Notes: a model not told the origin generated them from the letters alone. A stretch of DNA of 64,000 nt from Clostridium_AM sp963780135 (GCA_963780135.1 CAWAAR010000003.1:3100001-3164000); one strand, 5' to 3'. Shown: positions 1 to 9,394, numbered from the stretch's first letter. Translations and numbers: made by a program.

Positions 1-789
1 TTATAAGTATTCTAGCTATAGTAAAATAATTTACTTATAAGTATAGAATGCAATTTATCTAGTACTTTACTTAAGTAAATTATGTAAATGCAAAGCCACT
101 TATAGTCAGTATATTCACCCTATAAAATATTAATAAAAATCTATGAGTTCATAATAAAATTTACTCATAGATTTTTGTTGTTTGCAACTCAATGAAACCC
201 TTGAACCATGCGGGTTTAATATGTTCTGTAAAATTATTTTTATAGTCTAATCTATAGTTTGGAATACAAATTTATCCGATTTTACTATATTGAATCTAAA
301 GTTGATATAAACATTTTATCTGTTTTAATTTCTCTAAATTCTTGATTTATATAGTCTTAGGATATTTTTGCTTTTTAAGTATATATTAAATTAATAAAAA
401 TAAATAAAAAGATGAGGATTTTATATAGTTCTCATCTTTTTATTGATATCAACAGAGATTGTAAGCAAGTTTCCAATTAACACATTAGTGCTAAAATAAA
501 ATTTCCTAATAACTTGACATCATGAGGAGATTTTGTTTTTATAATAAAACTTAAAAATGATGCACATAAAGATGATGTATTAAAAAATAGTGATATGATT
601 GGGGATTTTATAGTTCTTACGGTTGGAGAAAATAATATAAGTTTTAGTGAGAATGTTAGCAAGACAGAAGTTAAGGTAATGAAGTTTGGATGTAACAAAC
701 TATGTGAAAAATAATATATATTTTAAAAGATATAACTTAAAAATAAGTAGCTTTTAAGTTATAATATAAAGTAAAGAGGGGTTGATATT
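1..789. other. Gene-poor left edge: two hairpin terminators, repeat copies, coding relic
   Basis: No intact gene is visible. Two hairpins with A-rich left and T-rich right arms lie at 135-176 (14-bp arms) and 406-441 (11-bp arms); both look like bidirectional Rho-independent terminators. A diverged hairpin copy at 451-475 and a 51-bp repeat copy at 484-534 match sequences downstream of the Rpn gene. A start-less open frame at 526-714 on the + strand (62 codons) opens right after a TGA inside the repeat and looks like the 3' end of a lost gene. I do not recognise it. Confidence 0.5.
484..534. repeat. 51-bp hairpin repeat, copy 1 (left of Rpn gene)
   Basis: A 51-bp segment starting ATTAGTGCTAAAA recurs at 1908-1958 with only a few differences. 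It contains the two halves of a hairpin (AAAATTTCC and GGAGATTTT, slightly imperfect in this copy) around a loop holding CTTGACATCATGA, followed by a T-rich stretch. It therefore reads like a terminator that was duplicated together with the Rpn locus. Confidence 0.75.
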
Positions 790-1629
790 ATGAAAAGATT
801 AAAACCACTAAATGACTATATATTTAAGAAACTTTTTGGTGAAAATGAAGTAAAGGATAATTTAGTTGCATTTTTAAATGCGGTTTTAGATAGAAAAGAT
901 AGAGATAGACTTATCACATTAGAAATAATAGATAATAAAGAATTAACTAGAGAGCTTATAAATGATAAAACTGCAATATTAGATGTAAGAGCAAAAACAG
1001 AAGATGGAACACAAATTGATATAGAAGTGCAGCTTACAAATCAACACAATATGGACAAAAGAACATTATTTTATTGGGGTAAGCTGTTTAATGAAAAAAT
1101 AGCTAAAGGTGAGGATTATAGAAATCTTAAGAAGGTAATAACTATAAACATACTGGATTTTGATTATATAAATTTAGATAAGTTTCATACTAAATTTCAT
1201 CTTTGGGAAGATGAAGCAAAAGACTATATGCTTACAGATTTAGTAGAAATTCATTTTCTAGAGTTACCTAAATTCAATAAGTTAGAAGAAAAGAATTTAA
1301 AAGAGGACAGACTTCAAAGGTGGTTGACTTTCTTTAATAATGATATTTCAGAAGAAAAATTAAAGGAGTTGATGAAAATGGATACAGATATAAAAAGAGC
1401 TGAAGAAAGACTTGAATATTTAAGCAGTGATGAAAAAACAATAGAGATTTACAAGGCAAGAGAAAAATCACTACATGAGAGAGCAAATATGATAAGTAGT
1501 GCAATGGAAGAAGGGGAAAATAAAAAAGCCATTGAAATAGCAAAAAATTTATTAGATGTTTTAGATATAGAAACAATATCAAGAAAAACAGGGTTAAGTG
1601 TAGAAAAGGTTAAAAGTTTAAAAAATTAA
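790..1629 (+). CDS. Rpn family PD-(D/E)XK nuclease / transposase-like protein
   Basis: The 279-residue product matches the Rpn/PDDEXK_2 family by its opening (MKRLKPLNDYIFKKLFG) and by the core ILDVRAKTEDGTQIDIEVQ, where the D and the E-x-Q supply the PD-(D/E)XK metal site. Known relatives promote RecA-independent recombination or DNA cleavage, and databases often call them transposases. The C-terminal third is charged and helical (around residues 185-250), ending in a short helix-turn-helix-like tail, as is usual for clostridial members. A GAGGGG ribosome site precedes the ATG. The locus is flanked by duplicated hairpins, and a 101-bp piece of its own 3' region is copied downstream. This suggests repeated local recombination. 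Family call is sure; the role in this cell is inferred. Confidence 0.88.
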   Translation: MKRLKPLNDYIFKKLFGENEVKDNLVAFLNAVLDRKDRDRLITLEIIDNKELTRELINDKTAILDVRAKTEDGTQIDIEVQLTNQHNMDKRTLFYWGKLFNEKIAKGEDYRNLKKVITINILDFDYINLDKFHTKFHLWEDEAKDYMLTDLVEIHFLELPKFNKLEEKNLKEDRLQRWLTFFNNDISEEKLKELMKMDTDIKRAEERLEYLSSDEKTIEIYKAREKSLHERANMISSAMEEGENKKAIEIAKNLLDVLDIETISRKTGLSVEKVKSLKN

Positions 1630-1664
1630 AGATTATCAAAATCAAATTTTAAGATGAAACTTAG

Positions 1665-1697
1665 CAACAGAGATTGTAAGCAAGCTTCCAATCTCTG
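1665..1697. repeat. Hairpin downstream of the Rpn gene, repeated at 451-475
   Basis: Perfect 8-bp arms AGAGATTG (1669-1676) and CAATCTCT (1689-1696) enclose an inner AGC/GCT stem. A diverged copy sharing about 25 bases with this hairpin's left half and loop lies at 451-475, so a hairpin of this kind is found on both sides of the Rpn gene. It may be a repeat border or the Rpn gene's terminator; there is no T tract. Confidence 0.6.
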
Positions 1698-1907
1698 CAA
1701 CGAGTTATATTATTCACAAAAACCGGAATGATTTTTTATAGAATGTTCAACTCTTTTAGCACAAATCTTATACAATTTAGCTATAATAAAATAAAAATTA
1801 GAGTTTCAAGCATTTTAAATAAATAGTGAAGTTTGTTTTATACTTTCTCAGATTATAAGGCGTAGTACGTCAAAACATAGCTTTATTAAACTGCAATCCT
1901 AAGTCAT

Positions 1908-1958
1908 ATTAGTGCTAAAACAAAATCTCCTAATGACTTGACATCATGAGGAGATTTT
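1908..1958. repeat. 51-bp hairpin repeat, copy 2 (right of Rpn gene)
   Basis: This copy has perfect 10-bp arms, AAAATCTCCT (1922-1931) and AGGAGATTTT (1949-1958). It is the partner of 484-534. A 23-codon open frame starts just after it (ATG at 1963) but looks non-functional. The rest of the interval between the Rpn gene and TraX holds no gene except the Rpn fragment. Confidence 0.75.
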
Positions 1959-2083
1959 CTTATGCTTATAATTAAAATTGAAGAAGGAAAAGGAAGAACC
2001 CCAAGCCGACCAAAGAAAAACTTCTTCCCATAAAATAAGAGTGATAGCTATAAAAGCGTGGCCCAAAAGCCACGTTTATGTTC

Positions 2084-2205
2084 ATAATGATATTTCAGAA
2101 GAAAAATTAAAGGAGTTGATGAAAATGGATACAGATATAAAAAGAGCTGAAGAAAGACTTAAATATTTAAGCAGTGATGAAAAACATATAGGGGAGAGTT
2201 ACTAA
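2084..2205 (+). pseudogene. Duplicated 3' fragment of the Rpn nuclease gene
   Basis: Bases 2084-2184 match 1337-1437 inside the Rpn gene at 100 of 101 positions; the one difference is G to A. The fragment encodes NDISEEKLKELMKMD and the following residues in a small open frame that begins at 1978 in unrelated sequence and ends at 2205. It lacks the nuclease core and a proper start, so it is a pseudogene left by a recent duplication. A short GC-rich hairpin (CGTGGC/GCCACG, 2057-2074) lies just before the junction. Confidence 0.85.
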
Positions 2206-2233
2206 CAGATATTTATAAAGGAGAATTTCACAT

Positions 2234-2968
2234 ATGAAAATGATGATTGAGGAATTTAAAAAGAAATCTCTTTCAGGAAATACGATTAAAATAATTGCAA
2301 TTATAGCAATGATAATTGACCATGTTGGTTGGGCATTTGTTAGCACAAATACCATCGGTGCAGTAGTTATGCATACTATTGGCAAAATTACAGGTCCTAT
2401 TATGTGTTATTTTATAGCGGAAGGTAATCATTATTCTAAGAATAGAAGTAAATATGTAGAAAGATTAGCTATTTTCGCTTTAATATCGCATATCCCCTAT
2501 AATATTTTTATAAATAAAGGAACAATTACTATACTTCCTACCAGTGTTATTTTTACATTAATGTGTGGACTTTTAGCATTGATAGTATTTGAGAATATTG
2601 AAAATAAGCCACTTAAGATTATTTTAATTTTACTTTTAATTGCGATGACTTATTGGGCTGATTGGGCAATATTTGGAGTATTGTTTGTATTAGCTTTTGG
2701 TGTTTTTTATGGAAATTTAAAAAAACAAATGGTTGCATTTTCTATTTTGAGTTTGTGTAAAATAGTTTATGCATTGTTTGTAGATGGAGGCTTAAATTCT
2801 TATCTGATTGTTCCAAGGGTTTTTAGTCCTATCTTGGTTATTTTATTATTATCTTCATATAATGGAACAAAGGGTGGTTCGAAGTATTCTAAATGGATGT
2901 TCTATATTATCTATCCACTACAATTTCTTATTATAGGAGGTATTGTACTATTATTGGGTAGGGTATGA
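2234..2968 (+). CDS. TraX family membrane protein
   Basis: The 244-residue hydrophobic protein opens with the family signature: a short charged N-terminus, then SGNTIKIIAIIAMIIDHVG, then a segment containing GKITGPIMCYFIAEG. Eight or so membrane segments can be read. TraX of F plasmid acetylates pilin; chromosomal Firmicute homologues are multipass membrane proteins of uncertain substrate, likely acyltransferases. The ATG at 2234 has an AAGGAG site 10 bases upstream. It stands alone, between the Rpn fragment and a nitroreductase relic. The family assignment is good, the enzymatic role is not shown. Confidence 0.82.
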   Translation: MKMMIEEFKKKSLSGNTIKIIAIIAMIIDHVGWAFVSTNTIGAVVMHTIGKITGPIMCYFIAEGNHYSKNRSKYVERLAIFALISHIPYNIFINKGTITILPTSVIFTLMCGLLALIVFENIENKPLKIILILLLIAMTYWADWAIFGVLFVLAFGVFYGNLKKQMVAFSILSLCKIVYALFVDGGLNSYLIVPRVFSPILVILLLSSYNGTKGGSKYSKWMFYIIYPLQFLIIGGIVLLLGRV

Positions 2969-3105
2969 ACAAGAATTTTAAATGATTTTCTTGAAAAGAA
3001 TAATGCATTAAAAAACCTTTAACTCAAAACAAAGGATAATACTTATAGCATCATCCTTTGATAAGCAAACATTATCAGCTGTAGCTTGCCTTAAAGGAAG
3101 CATGT

Positions 3106-3377
3106 CTAAGAGTTAATAAATGTATTTTTAAAAGCTGTAGTATTGGCTATTGGAATTCCAAAATCTCTTTATTGTCCTGTGCAGCTCTTACGAAAAATCC
3201 ACTGAAGAAGGTTCCAAGCCCTAAGGCATTAGCCATTAATTCCATATTTGAAGAAGCAAGGGCACCATCTACAACTGAATTAGTTGTAACAATTACTAAT
3301 GCTGGAGCATTGAAGAATAGTTTGTCATTGAAATTGAAGTTGAAGCACCCAATTGTACAATATTTTTATGAACTGCG
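3106..3377 (-). pseudogene. Nitroreductase family relic
   Basis: Read on the minus strand, this stretch encodes LFFNAPALVIVTTNS, then VDGALASSNMELMANALGLG and FFVRAAQDNKEI. This is the FMN-site core of clostridial nitroreductases (often ferredoxin-nitroreductase fusions). The 5' part is missing, and a one-base shift near 3155 moves the frame from EILEFQ-stop to GIPIANTT, so it cannot make an intact enzyme. The open frame on the + strand over the same bases is only its shadow. Intact relatives are about 180-270 residues. Confidence 0.8.
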
Positions 3378-3543
3378 TCTTAGTGTTTGATATAAGGTAT
3401 AAGTAATGCAAAATAATAGTATAGGTTGACTATTGCTTTTTTTTATATTTGTAGAAAAATGTAGAAAAAATTAGTATAATTTAAAATTAGATAAATTACA
3501 TAAAATATAAGAATACTATAAATTATAAAAGGAAGGTAAAACT

Positions 3544-4608
3544 GTGGAGATTTTTAGAGATGAAATGACTTCTAAAGAGAGAAGAGAAGCCTACTTTAGA
3601 GGCGAAGAAGTAGATAGACTGCCTTGTGCTATTATGTTTGAAGAAACCGCAGCAGTATATGCAGGCATAAATGTTGAAGAATACTATTTTGATTCTAATA
3701 AAATGTTGGAATCTGAAAAGTTTATAGTAAGAGAATTTGGAGCAGAAAGCTGTGGAATTAATGTGACTTTAAGGGGACTAGGAGAAGCACTTGGAAGCAA
3801 GATGGGGTATAGCGATTCAAGAGCCTCATTCTTAATAGACCCTGTTTTAAAAGATTATAAAATGTTATATAACATGGATGTTGTAAACCCTTATAAAGAT
3901 GGTCGACTTCCAATAGTATTACAAGCGCTGGGAAAAATAAAAAAAGAATTAGGTGATGAAGCAAGTGTTGGAAGTGGAGTATCAGGGCCCGTTAGTGCAG
4001 CTTCTGCCATTAGAGGAACAGAGAATCTTATGAGGGATTTTATACAAAATAAAGAAGGTTTACATAAGTTATTGGACTTTATAGTAGAGTGTAACTTAGC
4101 ATATGTTGAAGCTGTTTATAGAGAGCACGGATTAATGTGTGGTATTGGAGATCCTATATCCTGTGGAAACTTAATAAGTCCTAAGAAGTTTAAGGAATTT
4201 TCAAAACCATATCTTAGTAAAATGATAGATGGCATGTATAAGATAACTGGTAAAAAACCATCACTTCATATATGTGGAAGAACAAAAGGAATTTGGAACG
4301 ACCTGCGTGATTTAAATATATCAACTTTTAGCGTTGATAACTGTGAAGATATGGGAGAAGTTAAAAATGCGCTAGGAGATAAGGTGTGTTTGGTTGGGAA
4401 TGTTGATCCAGTTTCAATTATAAGAAATGGAACAGTAGAAGATGTTTATAGAACAGTTAAAAACTGTATAGAAAAAGCAGCAGATAGTCCTAATGGATAT
4501 ATAGTTGGATCTGGATGTGATATTCCTGGTGGTGCTCCAATTGAAAATATAAAGGCAGTTATAGAAGCAACTAAAAAATATAGTAGAAGAATTTCTATTG
4601 GAAGATAA
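3544..4608 (+). CDS. UroD/MtaA-family corrinoid methyltransferase
   Basis: The 354-residue product belongs to the uroporphyrinogen decarboxylase superfamily. It has the zinc-binding H-x-C pattern HICGR near residue 241 and a C-terminal cysteine in GSGCDIPGGAP, the layout of MtaA/MtbA/CmuA-type methylcobamide methyltransferases rather than heme-pathway HemE. Such enzymes move methyl groups between a corrinoid protein and an acceptor. The GTG start at 3544 is preceded by AAAGGAAGG. No corrinoid protein or substrate methyltransferase gene is adjacent, so the methyl donor is unknown. The large MalT-like regulator follows about 470 bases downstream on the same strand. Family confident; substrate unknown. 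Confidence 0.83.
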   Translation: MEIFRDEMTSKERREAYFRGEEVDRLPCAIMFEETAAVYAGINVEEYYFDSNKMLESEKFIVREFGAESCGINVTLRGLGEALGSKMGYSDSRASFLIDPVLKDYKMLYNMDVVNPYKDGRLPIVLQALGKIKKELGDEASVGSGVSGPVSAASAIRGTENLMRDFIQNKEGLHKLLDFIVECNLAYVEAVYREHGLMCGIGDPISCGNLISPKKFKEFSKPYLSKMIDGMYKITGKKPSLHICGRTKGIWNDLRDLNISTFSVDNCEDMGEVKNALGDKVCLVGNVDPVSIIRNGTVEDVYRTVKNCIEKAADSPNGYIVGSGCDIPGGAPIENIKAVIEATKKYSRRISIGR

Positions 4609-4780
4609 CATTTCAGTGAAAAGTTTGCTTAGAGAATTAGGGAAAAAAGAATGGGAATCAAATATTTCTAAGGGGAATGGACTTAAAATTTTATCTGAAA
4701 AGTTAGATTTAGATTTAAGAAAAGGTATTGCCTTTGGAAATTGTTTCAATTGTAATGAAATTTTGATGCACCCCCTATAA
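4598..4780 (+). CDS. Possible 60-residue ORF overlapping the methyltransferase end
   Basis: A TTG-started frame overlaps the last codons of the methyltransferase gene and encodes a charged peptide ending FGNCFNCNEILMHPL. Its stop lies inside the left arm of the perfect inverted repeat at 4765-4810. There is no clear ribosome site, but the gene overlap would permit coupling. It could be a small real gene or a relic of a longer protein; I do not recognise the sequence. Confidence 0.3.
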   Translation: MEDNISVKSLLRELGKKEWESNISKGNGLKILSEKLDLDLRKGIAFGNCFNCNEILMHPL

Positions 4781-4810
4781 ATCATTATTGTGATTTATAG
4801 GGGGTGCATC
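4765..4810. repeat. Perfect 20-bp inverted repeat with 6-base loop
   Basis: Bases 4765-4784 and 4791-4810 are exact reverse complements around the loop TTATTG. The arms carry a CCCCC/GGGGG core. The hairpin should be very stable, but no T tract follows it on either strand, so it is not a classical Rho-independent terminator. It may be an mRNA-stabilising 3' end, a recombination site or a mobile palindrome. The remaining bases up to 5074 hold no gene and presumably carry the promoter of the regulator. Confidence 0.85.
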
Positions 4811-5074
4811 TGCATATGTGAGGAAACTTTTATGAGTGATAATATTATGCAAGTTTTGTTTTTAAGTAATAATATATGCGTACTGAAAAGTAATTCTACA
4901 TTTCTAGTCAATTTCATATAAAAATCTTTAAATTTAAACATTCAAACAGTATAATTTAGTTATTGGAATTGAATTAAGACAGATTTGAAGATAAACATAT
5001 TTCAAATTTATAAAATTAGTTCATTCTATAGAAGAGAGCAGAATTTGTATTTCAAAAGGAAGGAGTGTTAATAA

Positions 5075-8000
5075 GTGTATGCGCTGAATAATCACATTAT
5101 TGAAGCTAAAATTAATCCGCCAATAATTAAAAGCAACATATTAGAACGCAATGAGCTAATTAGAAAAGTAAAATCAAATGCGAAAGCAAAACTCACTATT
5201 ATTACTGCACCAGGAGGATATGGGAAAACAATTTTAACACACCAGATAGTAGAATCAACAGGTAAACCTTTTTTATGGTACCATTTAGATGAAGTAGATA
5301 ATGATCCCATAGTGTTTTTTTATTACATATTTAATGGATTTTCTAAGTATATTAGCGGATTTAATAAAGAAATATCAATTATATTAAGAGGAATAGAAAC
5401 TGGAAAAGATAATGCTTATGGAATAGCTGCATTTTTTATTGAAGAAATTGAAAAAATTCAATGTGACAAGATATGTTTAGTGCTTGATGATTTTCATGTA
5501 ATAAAAGATAAGTACATAGTTGATTTTTTAAATGTGTTTATAAAATATTCTTCTGAAAAGATTCATATAATAATTAATTCAAGGAAATATCCTGATTTAG
5601 ATATATCAAAACTTAGACAAGCAGATACATTGATAGAAATTGAAAAAAATGAAATAAAATTTAGCTTTGATGAATTCTTGAGTATTATAAGTAAAGAAAA
5701 ACAATCTCAATATGAAAAAAGCATTATTGAAAAAGTATATGAAAAAAGTGAAGGATGGCCTTTAGCACTAAATGTGTTTATAAAGGAGTTTAAGAAAAAT
5801 TATAATAAGATGGAAGAATATATTAATTACATACAATCAGGAGAGTCTTTTTTTGACTATTTTATATTTGAAGTATTTAATAATTTATCTCAAGATATAA
5901 AGGAATTTCTTTTGAAAATTTCTGTCATTGATAGAATTACCCCTGATGTGTGTAATTATTTATCAAATAATTTAGAAGCTAGCAATATTCTTAAATATCT
6001 TGTGAAAAATAATATTTTCATTAATAAAATATCAAATAAGGGGGAAATGTATACATGCCATCAGCTATTTAAGAAGTTTTTACAAAACCAGCTAGGAGCA
6101 AGAATTAAAAAATACTATTTAAAGGCTGGAGAATTTTATTTTATTGAAAAGAATTATGAAGAGGCTATAGAATATTTCATAAAATGTAAAGATAGTGAAA
6201 AAACCTTGAAAGTATTTAAATATGCAGGAATTGAAGCTATAAGAAAAGGAAGACTTAAAACAGCAGAAAGATGGATTGATTTTTTTAATGATGATGAATT
6301 GAACAAAAATAAGTGGATAATTCTAGCAAAGTCTTCTATAGCACTTTATAAAGGTATGTTTGATATGTCAGAAAAATATTTAAATGAAATTATAAATTAT
6401 TTTAATAAAGAAGAGGAAAAATACGGATATTGTATTGCTTTAGTTATTAAATCAAGAATACTACTTTATAGATATTCTTTTAATAAATGTATTGAAACAG
6501 CAAATTTGATAATACAAATCAGTGATGAAGTTGAAGAACTTACATTATATGAGGCATTTATGCAAAAATCCTATGGACAAACTTTAAAAGGTGATTTTGA
6601 TGAAGCAGTTATAACATTAGAATTAGGTGCTGAAATTTTAAATAGAAGAGGTGCAAAACGATTGGCACTTTTTGCTCAAAGATACCTTATTTTACCCTAT
6701 TTTTTAAAGTTTGAATATCATAAAGTTATTTTATATTACAATATTACTTATAATATGTCCGATGATGAAACTAATCTTACAGAACGTTTTTCAATAGATT
6801 TGTATCTTGCAAGAACATATAGAGATATGGGAAGACTTACTGAAGCTAAATCTATTATGGAGAACACTATTCGAAAAAAGCAAGCACTAGGGTATGTTGA
6901 AGATATTTTTGCAGTTTATTACCAATTAGCTACTCTTTATCGTGATCTAGGTGACTATGAAGCTGCACTAAAATATGCTTCTCTTTCAGAAAGGTTATTT
7001 AAATGTGGTGGAAGCAATATGGAATTTGCTTATTTAGCAAAAGCTCTTAAGGCACTTATATTATCAGATGTAGGAAATATTAAGGAATCAATAAAATTAA
7101 TCAAAGAAGCTTTACAGGAACTTATAACTGGAGACTCAAAATTTATGGTTGAGGTTGCATATCATTCTGCAGGATTAATATACATACGTGCTGGTGAATA
7201 TGAAGAAGCTATAAAATACTTAGAATGTGGATATAAAATGGCTGGTAAAACAGGTCTTAGATCTATGATAGTGGTATGTGGAGGGATTTTATCAGGAATA
7301 TATTTGAAATATAATAAAATAGTAAGGAAAGACTATGCAAAGGAAAATCTTGAACTTGCAGCAAAACAAAATTATATTCAAGTATTTTTAACAAATCCTG
7401 AAATGGACGGATGTACTATTATTGGATTTGTAAATAATATAGAAGAAAATTTCATAGAATCTATAATTAAGAAGTTAAGTGACAGTAGAATAAAAAACAT
7501 GCTAAAATGGCTTATTGTAAATAGTGATTATGAGACAATTTTAAGATTTTTATTAATGGTGGAAATAAAACAAAATATTTCAAAAGAAACTTTTGAAAAA
7601 ATAGCAATATCATTTTTAACATGTAAAATTGAAGAAAAAAGAGATTTTTCCGAATTTATAAACAAATTAAGACCTATGCTAATAAAACAAAGTGGCAGTA
7701 TACCAAAATTAATTATATGCTGCTTTGGTAGATTTAGAGCTTATAGTCCATTAGTTGATGATGTGCGTATTAAGTGGCGTACAAATAAGTCAAAGGAACT
7801 TTTAGCATATTTTATTCATAATTGTGGAAAAGAGATTTTAACAGAAAAAATATTAGCGGATATTTGGCAGGATTCACCTGAAGAAAAGGCAAGAGAACTT
7901 TTTTATACAAATATAGCTTTGGTAAGACAAATTTTAAAAAAATGTGAAATTAAAGATAATTTGATAAAGATTCAATCAGGATATATATTTAAAGAAGAAG

Positions 8001-8164
8001 GTATATATTGTGATGAATGGATTGTTAATAAATACAAAAATAATGATTATATGGCTGAATATGATGTTGAAAATATATTTAAAAGAGAATATCTTGAGGA
8101 TATTTATTCAGATTGGGCTTGTGAAACAAGAATGGAATATGAAAATTTTAACAAAAAAGGATAA
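5075..8164 (+). CDS. MalT-like STAND ATPase regulator with SARP-type C-terminal DNA-binding domain
   Basis: This 1029-residue protein has a P-loop near residue 46 (APGGYGKT), a Walker B at about 143 (ICLVLDDFH), and a NACHT/MalT-like winged-helix region. A long array of TPR helices runs from about 350 to 770. The C-terminus (about 880-990) is not a LuxR helix-turn-helix. The segment CFGRFRAY, then WRTNKSKELLAYFIHN and LTEKILADIWQ, is the winged helix of SARP/OmpR-type activators. GTG start at 5075, with AAGGAAGGAG 9 bases upstream. Such STAND proteins sense a small inducer, oligomerise with ATP and activate transcription. Its neighbours suggest the upstream methyltransferase or downstream MinD as targets, which is inference. 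Confidence 0.85.
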   Translation: MYALNNHIIEAKINPPIIKSNILERNELIRKVKSNAKAKLTIITAPGGYGKTILTHQIVESTGKPFLWYHLDEVDNDPIVFFYYIFNGFSKYISGFNKEISIILRGIETGKDNAYGIAAFFIEEIEKIQCDKICLVLDDFHVIKDKYIVDFLNVFIKYSSEKIHIIINSRKYPDLDISKLRQADTLIEIEKNEIKFSFDEFLSIISKEKQSQYEKSIIEKVYEKSEGWPLALNVFIKEFKKNYNKMEEYINYIQSGESFFDYFIFEVFNNLSQDIKEFLLKISVIDRITPDVCNYLSNNLEASNILKYLVKNNIFINKISNKGEMYTCHQLFKKFLQNQLGARIKKYYLKAGEFYFIEKNYEEAIEYFIKCKDSEKTLKVFKYAGIEAIRKGRLKTAERWIDFFNDDELNKNKWIILAKSSIALYKGMFDMSEKYLNEIINYFNKEEEKYGYCIALVIKSRILLYRYSFNKCIETANLIIQISDEVEELTLYEAFMQKSYGQTLKGDFDEAVITLELGAEILNRRGAKRLALFAQRYLILPYFLKFEYHKVILYYNITYNMSDDETNLTERFSIDLYLARTYRDMGRLTEAKSIMENTIRKKQALGYVEDIFAVYYQLATLYRDLGDYEAALKYASLSERLFKCGGSNMEFAYLAKALKALILSDVGNIKESIKLIKEALQELITGDSKFMVEVAYHSAGLIYIRAGEYEEAIKYLECGYKMAGKTGLRSMIVVCGGILSGIYLKYNKIVRKDYAKENLELAAKQNYIQVFLTNPEMDGCTIIGFVNNIEENFIESIIKKLSDSRIKNMLKWLIVNSDYETILRFLLMVEIKQNISKETFEKIAISFLTCKIEEKRDFSEFINKLRPMLIKQSGSIPKLIICCFGRFRAYSPLVDDVRIKWRTNKSKELLAYFIHNCGKEILTEKILADIWQDSPEEKARELFYTNIALVRQILKKCEIKDNLIKIQSGYIFKEEGIYCDEWIVNKYKNNDYMAEYDVENIFKREYLEDIYSDWACETRMEYENFNKKG

Positions 8165-8187
8165 AAAATTTGATTTTATCCTTTTTT
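8153..8187 (+). terminator. Rho-independent terminator overlapping the regulator's stop codon
   Basis: The arms AAAAAAGGATAAAA and TTTTATCCTTTTTT pair over 8153-8166 and 8174-8187. The stop codon of the MalT-like gene lies in the left arm, and a T run closes the structure. Confidence 0.85.
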
Positions 8188-8305
8188 GTTTGGTAAATGT
8201 TTGGGTTAATTTGATACTATTAAATTAGTAGAATTGTAATAGTATGATTTAAAATATCATATTTGGTAAGTATTGAGTGAAATTTGTTTATGGAGGTGGA
8301 TTTTT

Positions 8306-9103
8306 ATGGGCGAAGTCATTGTAATAACATCGGGCAAGGGAGGAGTAGGAAAAACAACTATTACAGCAAATATAGGCACTGCTCTTGCAGGTATGGGAAA
8401 AAGAGTTGTAGTGGTTGATGGTGATACTGGACTTAGGAACCTAGATATACTTATGGGATTAGAAAATAGAATTGTTTTTAATATTATTGATGTAATTGAA
8501 GGAAAATGCAGATTGAAGCAAGCTCTAATTAAAGATAAAAGATATAAACAGTTATTCTTACTACCAACAGCACAAACAAAGAATAAAAATGATATAAAAC
8601 CAGAACAGATGGTGTACTTAATTAATGAACTTAAATTCATGTTTGACTATATATTAATAGATTGTCCAGCAGGAATTGAGCAGGGATTTGAAAATTCTGT
8701 GATTGGCGCTGACAAAGCCATATTAGTTGTGAATCCAGAATTAACTTCCATAAGGGATGCTGATAGAGTTATTGGTAAACTAGAGGAAAGAGGCATTAAT
8801 AGATATAAGCTTATTATTAATAAAATGGATTATGAAATGGTTGAAAATGGAAACATGCTTTCTGTAGAGGATATAATTTACAGTTTGGATATAGAACTTA
8901 TAGGATTAGTTATAAATGATAAGTTAATAACTATATCTACCAATAAAGGTGAACCTATAGTATTAAATGAAAATTCTAAAACAGGAAAATCTTTTAAAGA
9001 AATAGCTATGAGAATAACAGGTAAGGAAGTTCCTTTTGAAAATCATATAGAAAAGGAACTTGGACTTGTTGATGCATTTAAAAAGTTATTTATTGCTAAG
9101 TAG
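8306..9103 (+). CDS. minD: MinD-family septum-site ATPase (orphan)
   Basis: The 265-residue product is full-length MinD. It has a deviant Walker A, SGKGGVGKTT, near residues 9-18, the switch DGDTGLRNLD, and Walker B-like ILIDCPAGIEQG. The C-terminal amphipathic membrane-targeting helix is GLVDAFKKLF. The ATG at 8306 follows GGAGGTGG; an upstream in-frame ATG at 8273 has no such site. MinD binds the membrane with ATP and positions MinC to block polar division. No minC, minE or divIVA is adjacent, and the gene sits between a regulator and relics. It may be a second MinD copy outside the usual mreBCD-minCD operon; that needs the rest of the genome. Confidence 0.88.
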   Translation: MGEVIVITSGKGGVGKTTITANIGTALAGMGKRVVVVDGDTGLRNLDILMGLENRIVFNIIDVIEGKCRLKQALIKDKRYKQLFLLPTAQTKNKNDIKPEQMVYLINELKFMFDYILIDCPAGIEQGFENSVIGADKAILVVNPELTSIRDADRVIGKLEERGINRYKLIINKMDYEMVENGNMLSVEDIIYSLDIELIGLVINDKLITISTNKGEPIVLNENSKTGKSFKEIAMRITGKEVPFENHIEKELGLVDAFKKLFIAK

Positions 9104-9153
9104 AGATGACTACATTGAATTTTTTCTCTTTTAAATCTTCATCAAAAGATGAT

Positions 9154-9393
9154 TCATGGTTTTAGATGAATACTTTACCACTAGCCAAAAGGTAAGCAAT
9201 ATTTTAGATCTTGAAACGAAATTTAATATGAAAATAGAAGAGAGCAGCAGTTTTGATTGTTTAGTATCAAAGGATAAAGTTATAAGAATGTTTACTTAAA
9301 ATACAAAGGTAAACATGCCTGCAATTATTGGAAACTTATGTGCATTGGGTTATAATAAAAAACAAATCCAAAACTGCTTCCTACTTTTATAAT
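9154..9393 (+). pseudogene. Unidentified broken ORF after minD
   Basis: One reading frame encodes MVLDEYFTTSQKVSNILDL and further residues to RMFT, hits a TAA, then continues in the same frame as NTKVNMPAIIGNLCALGYNK to a second stop at about 9393. The continuity through the stop suggests a gene of about 80 codons that acquired a nonsense mutation. No family is recognised and no good ribosome site is seen, so confidence is low. Confidence 0.3.
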
Positions 9394-9394
9394 C

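Noticed and set aside
3172..3390. Plus-strand 72-codon frame as a gene
   Set aside because: The minus strand of the same bases clearly encodes a nitroreductase relic.
8306..9103. Part of a minCDE division operon
   Set aside because: No minC, minE or divIVA is adjacent.
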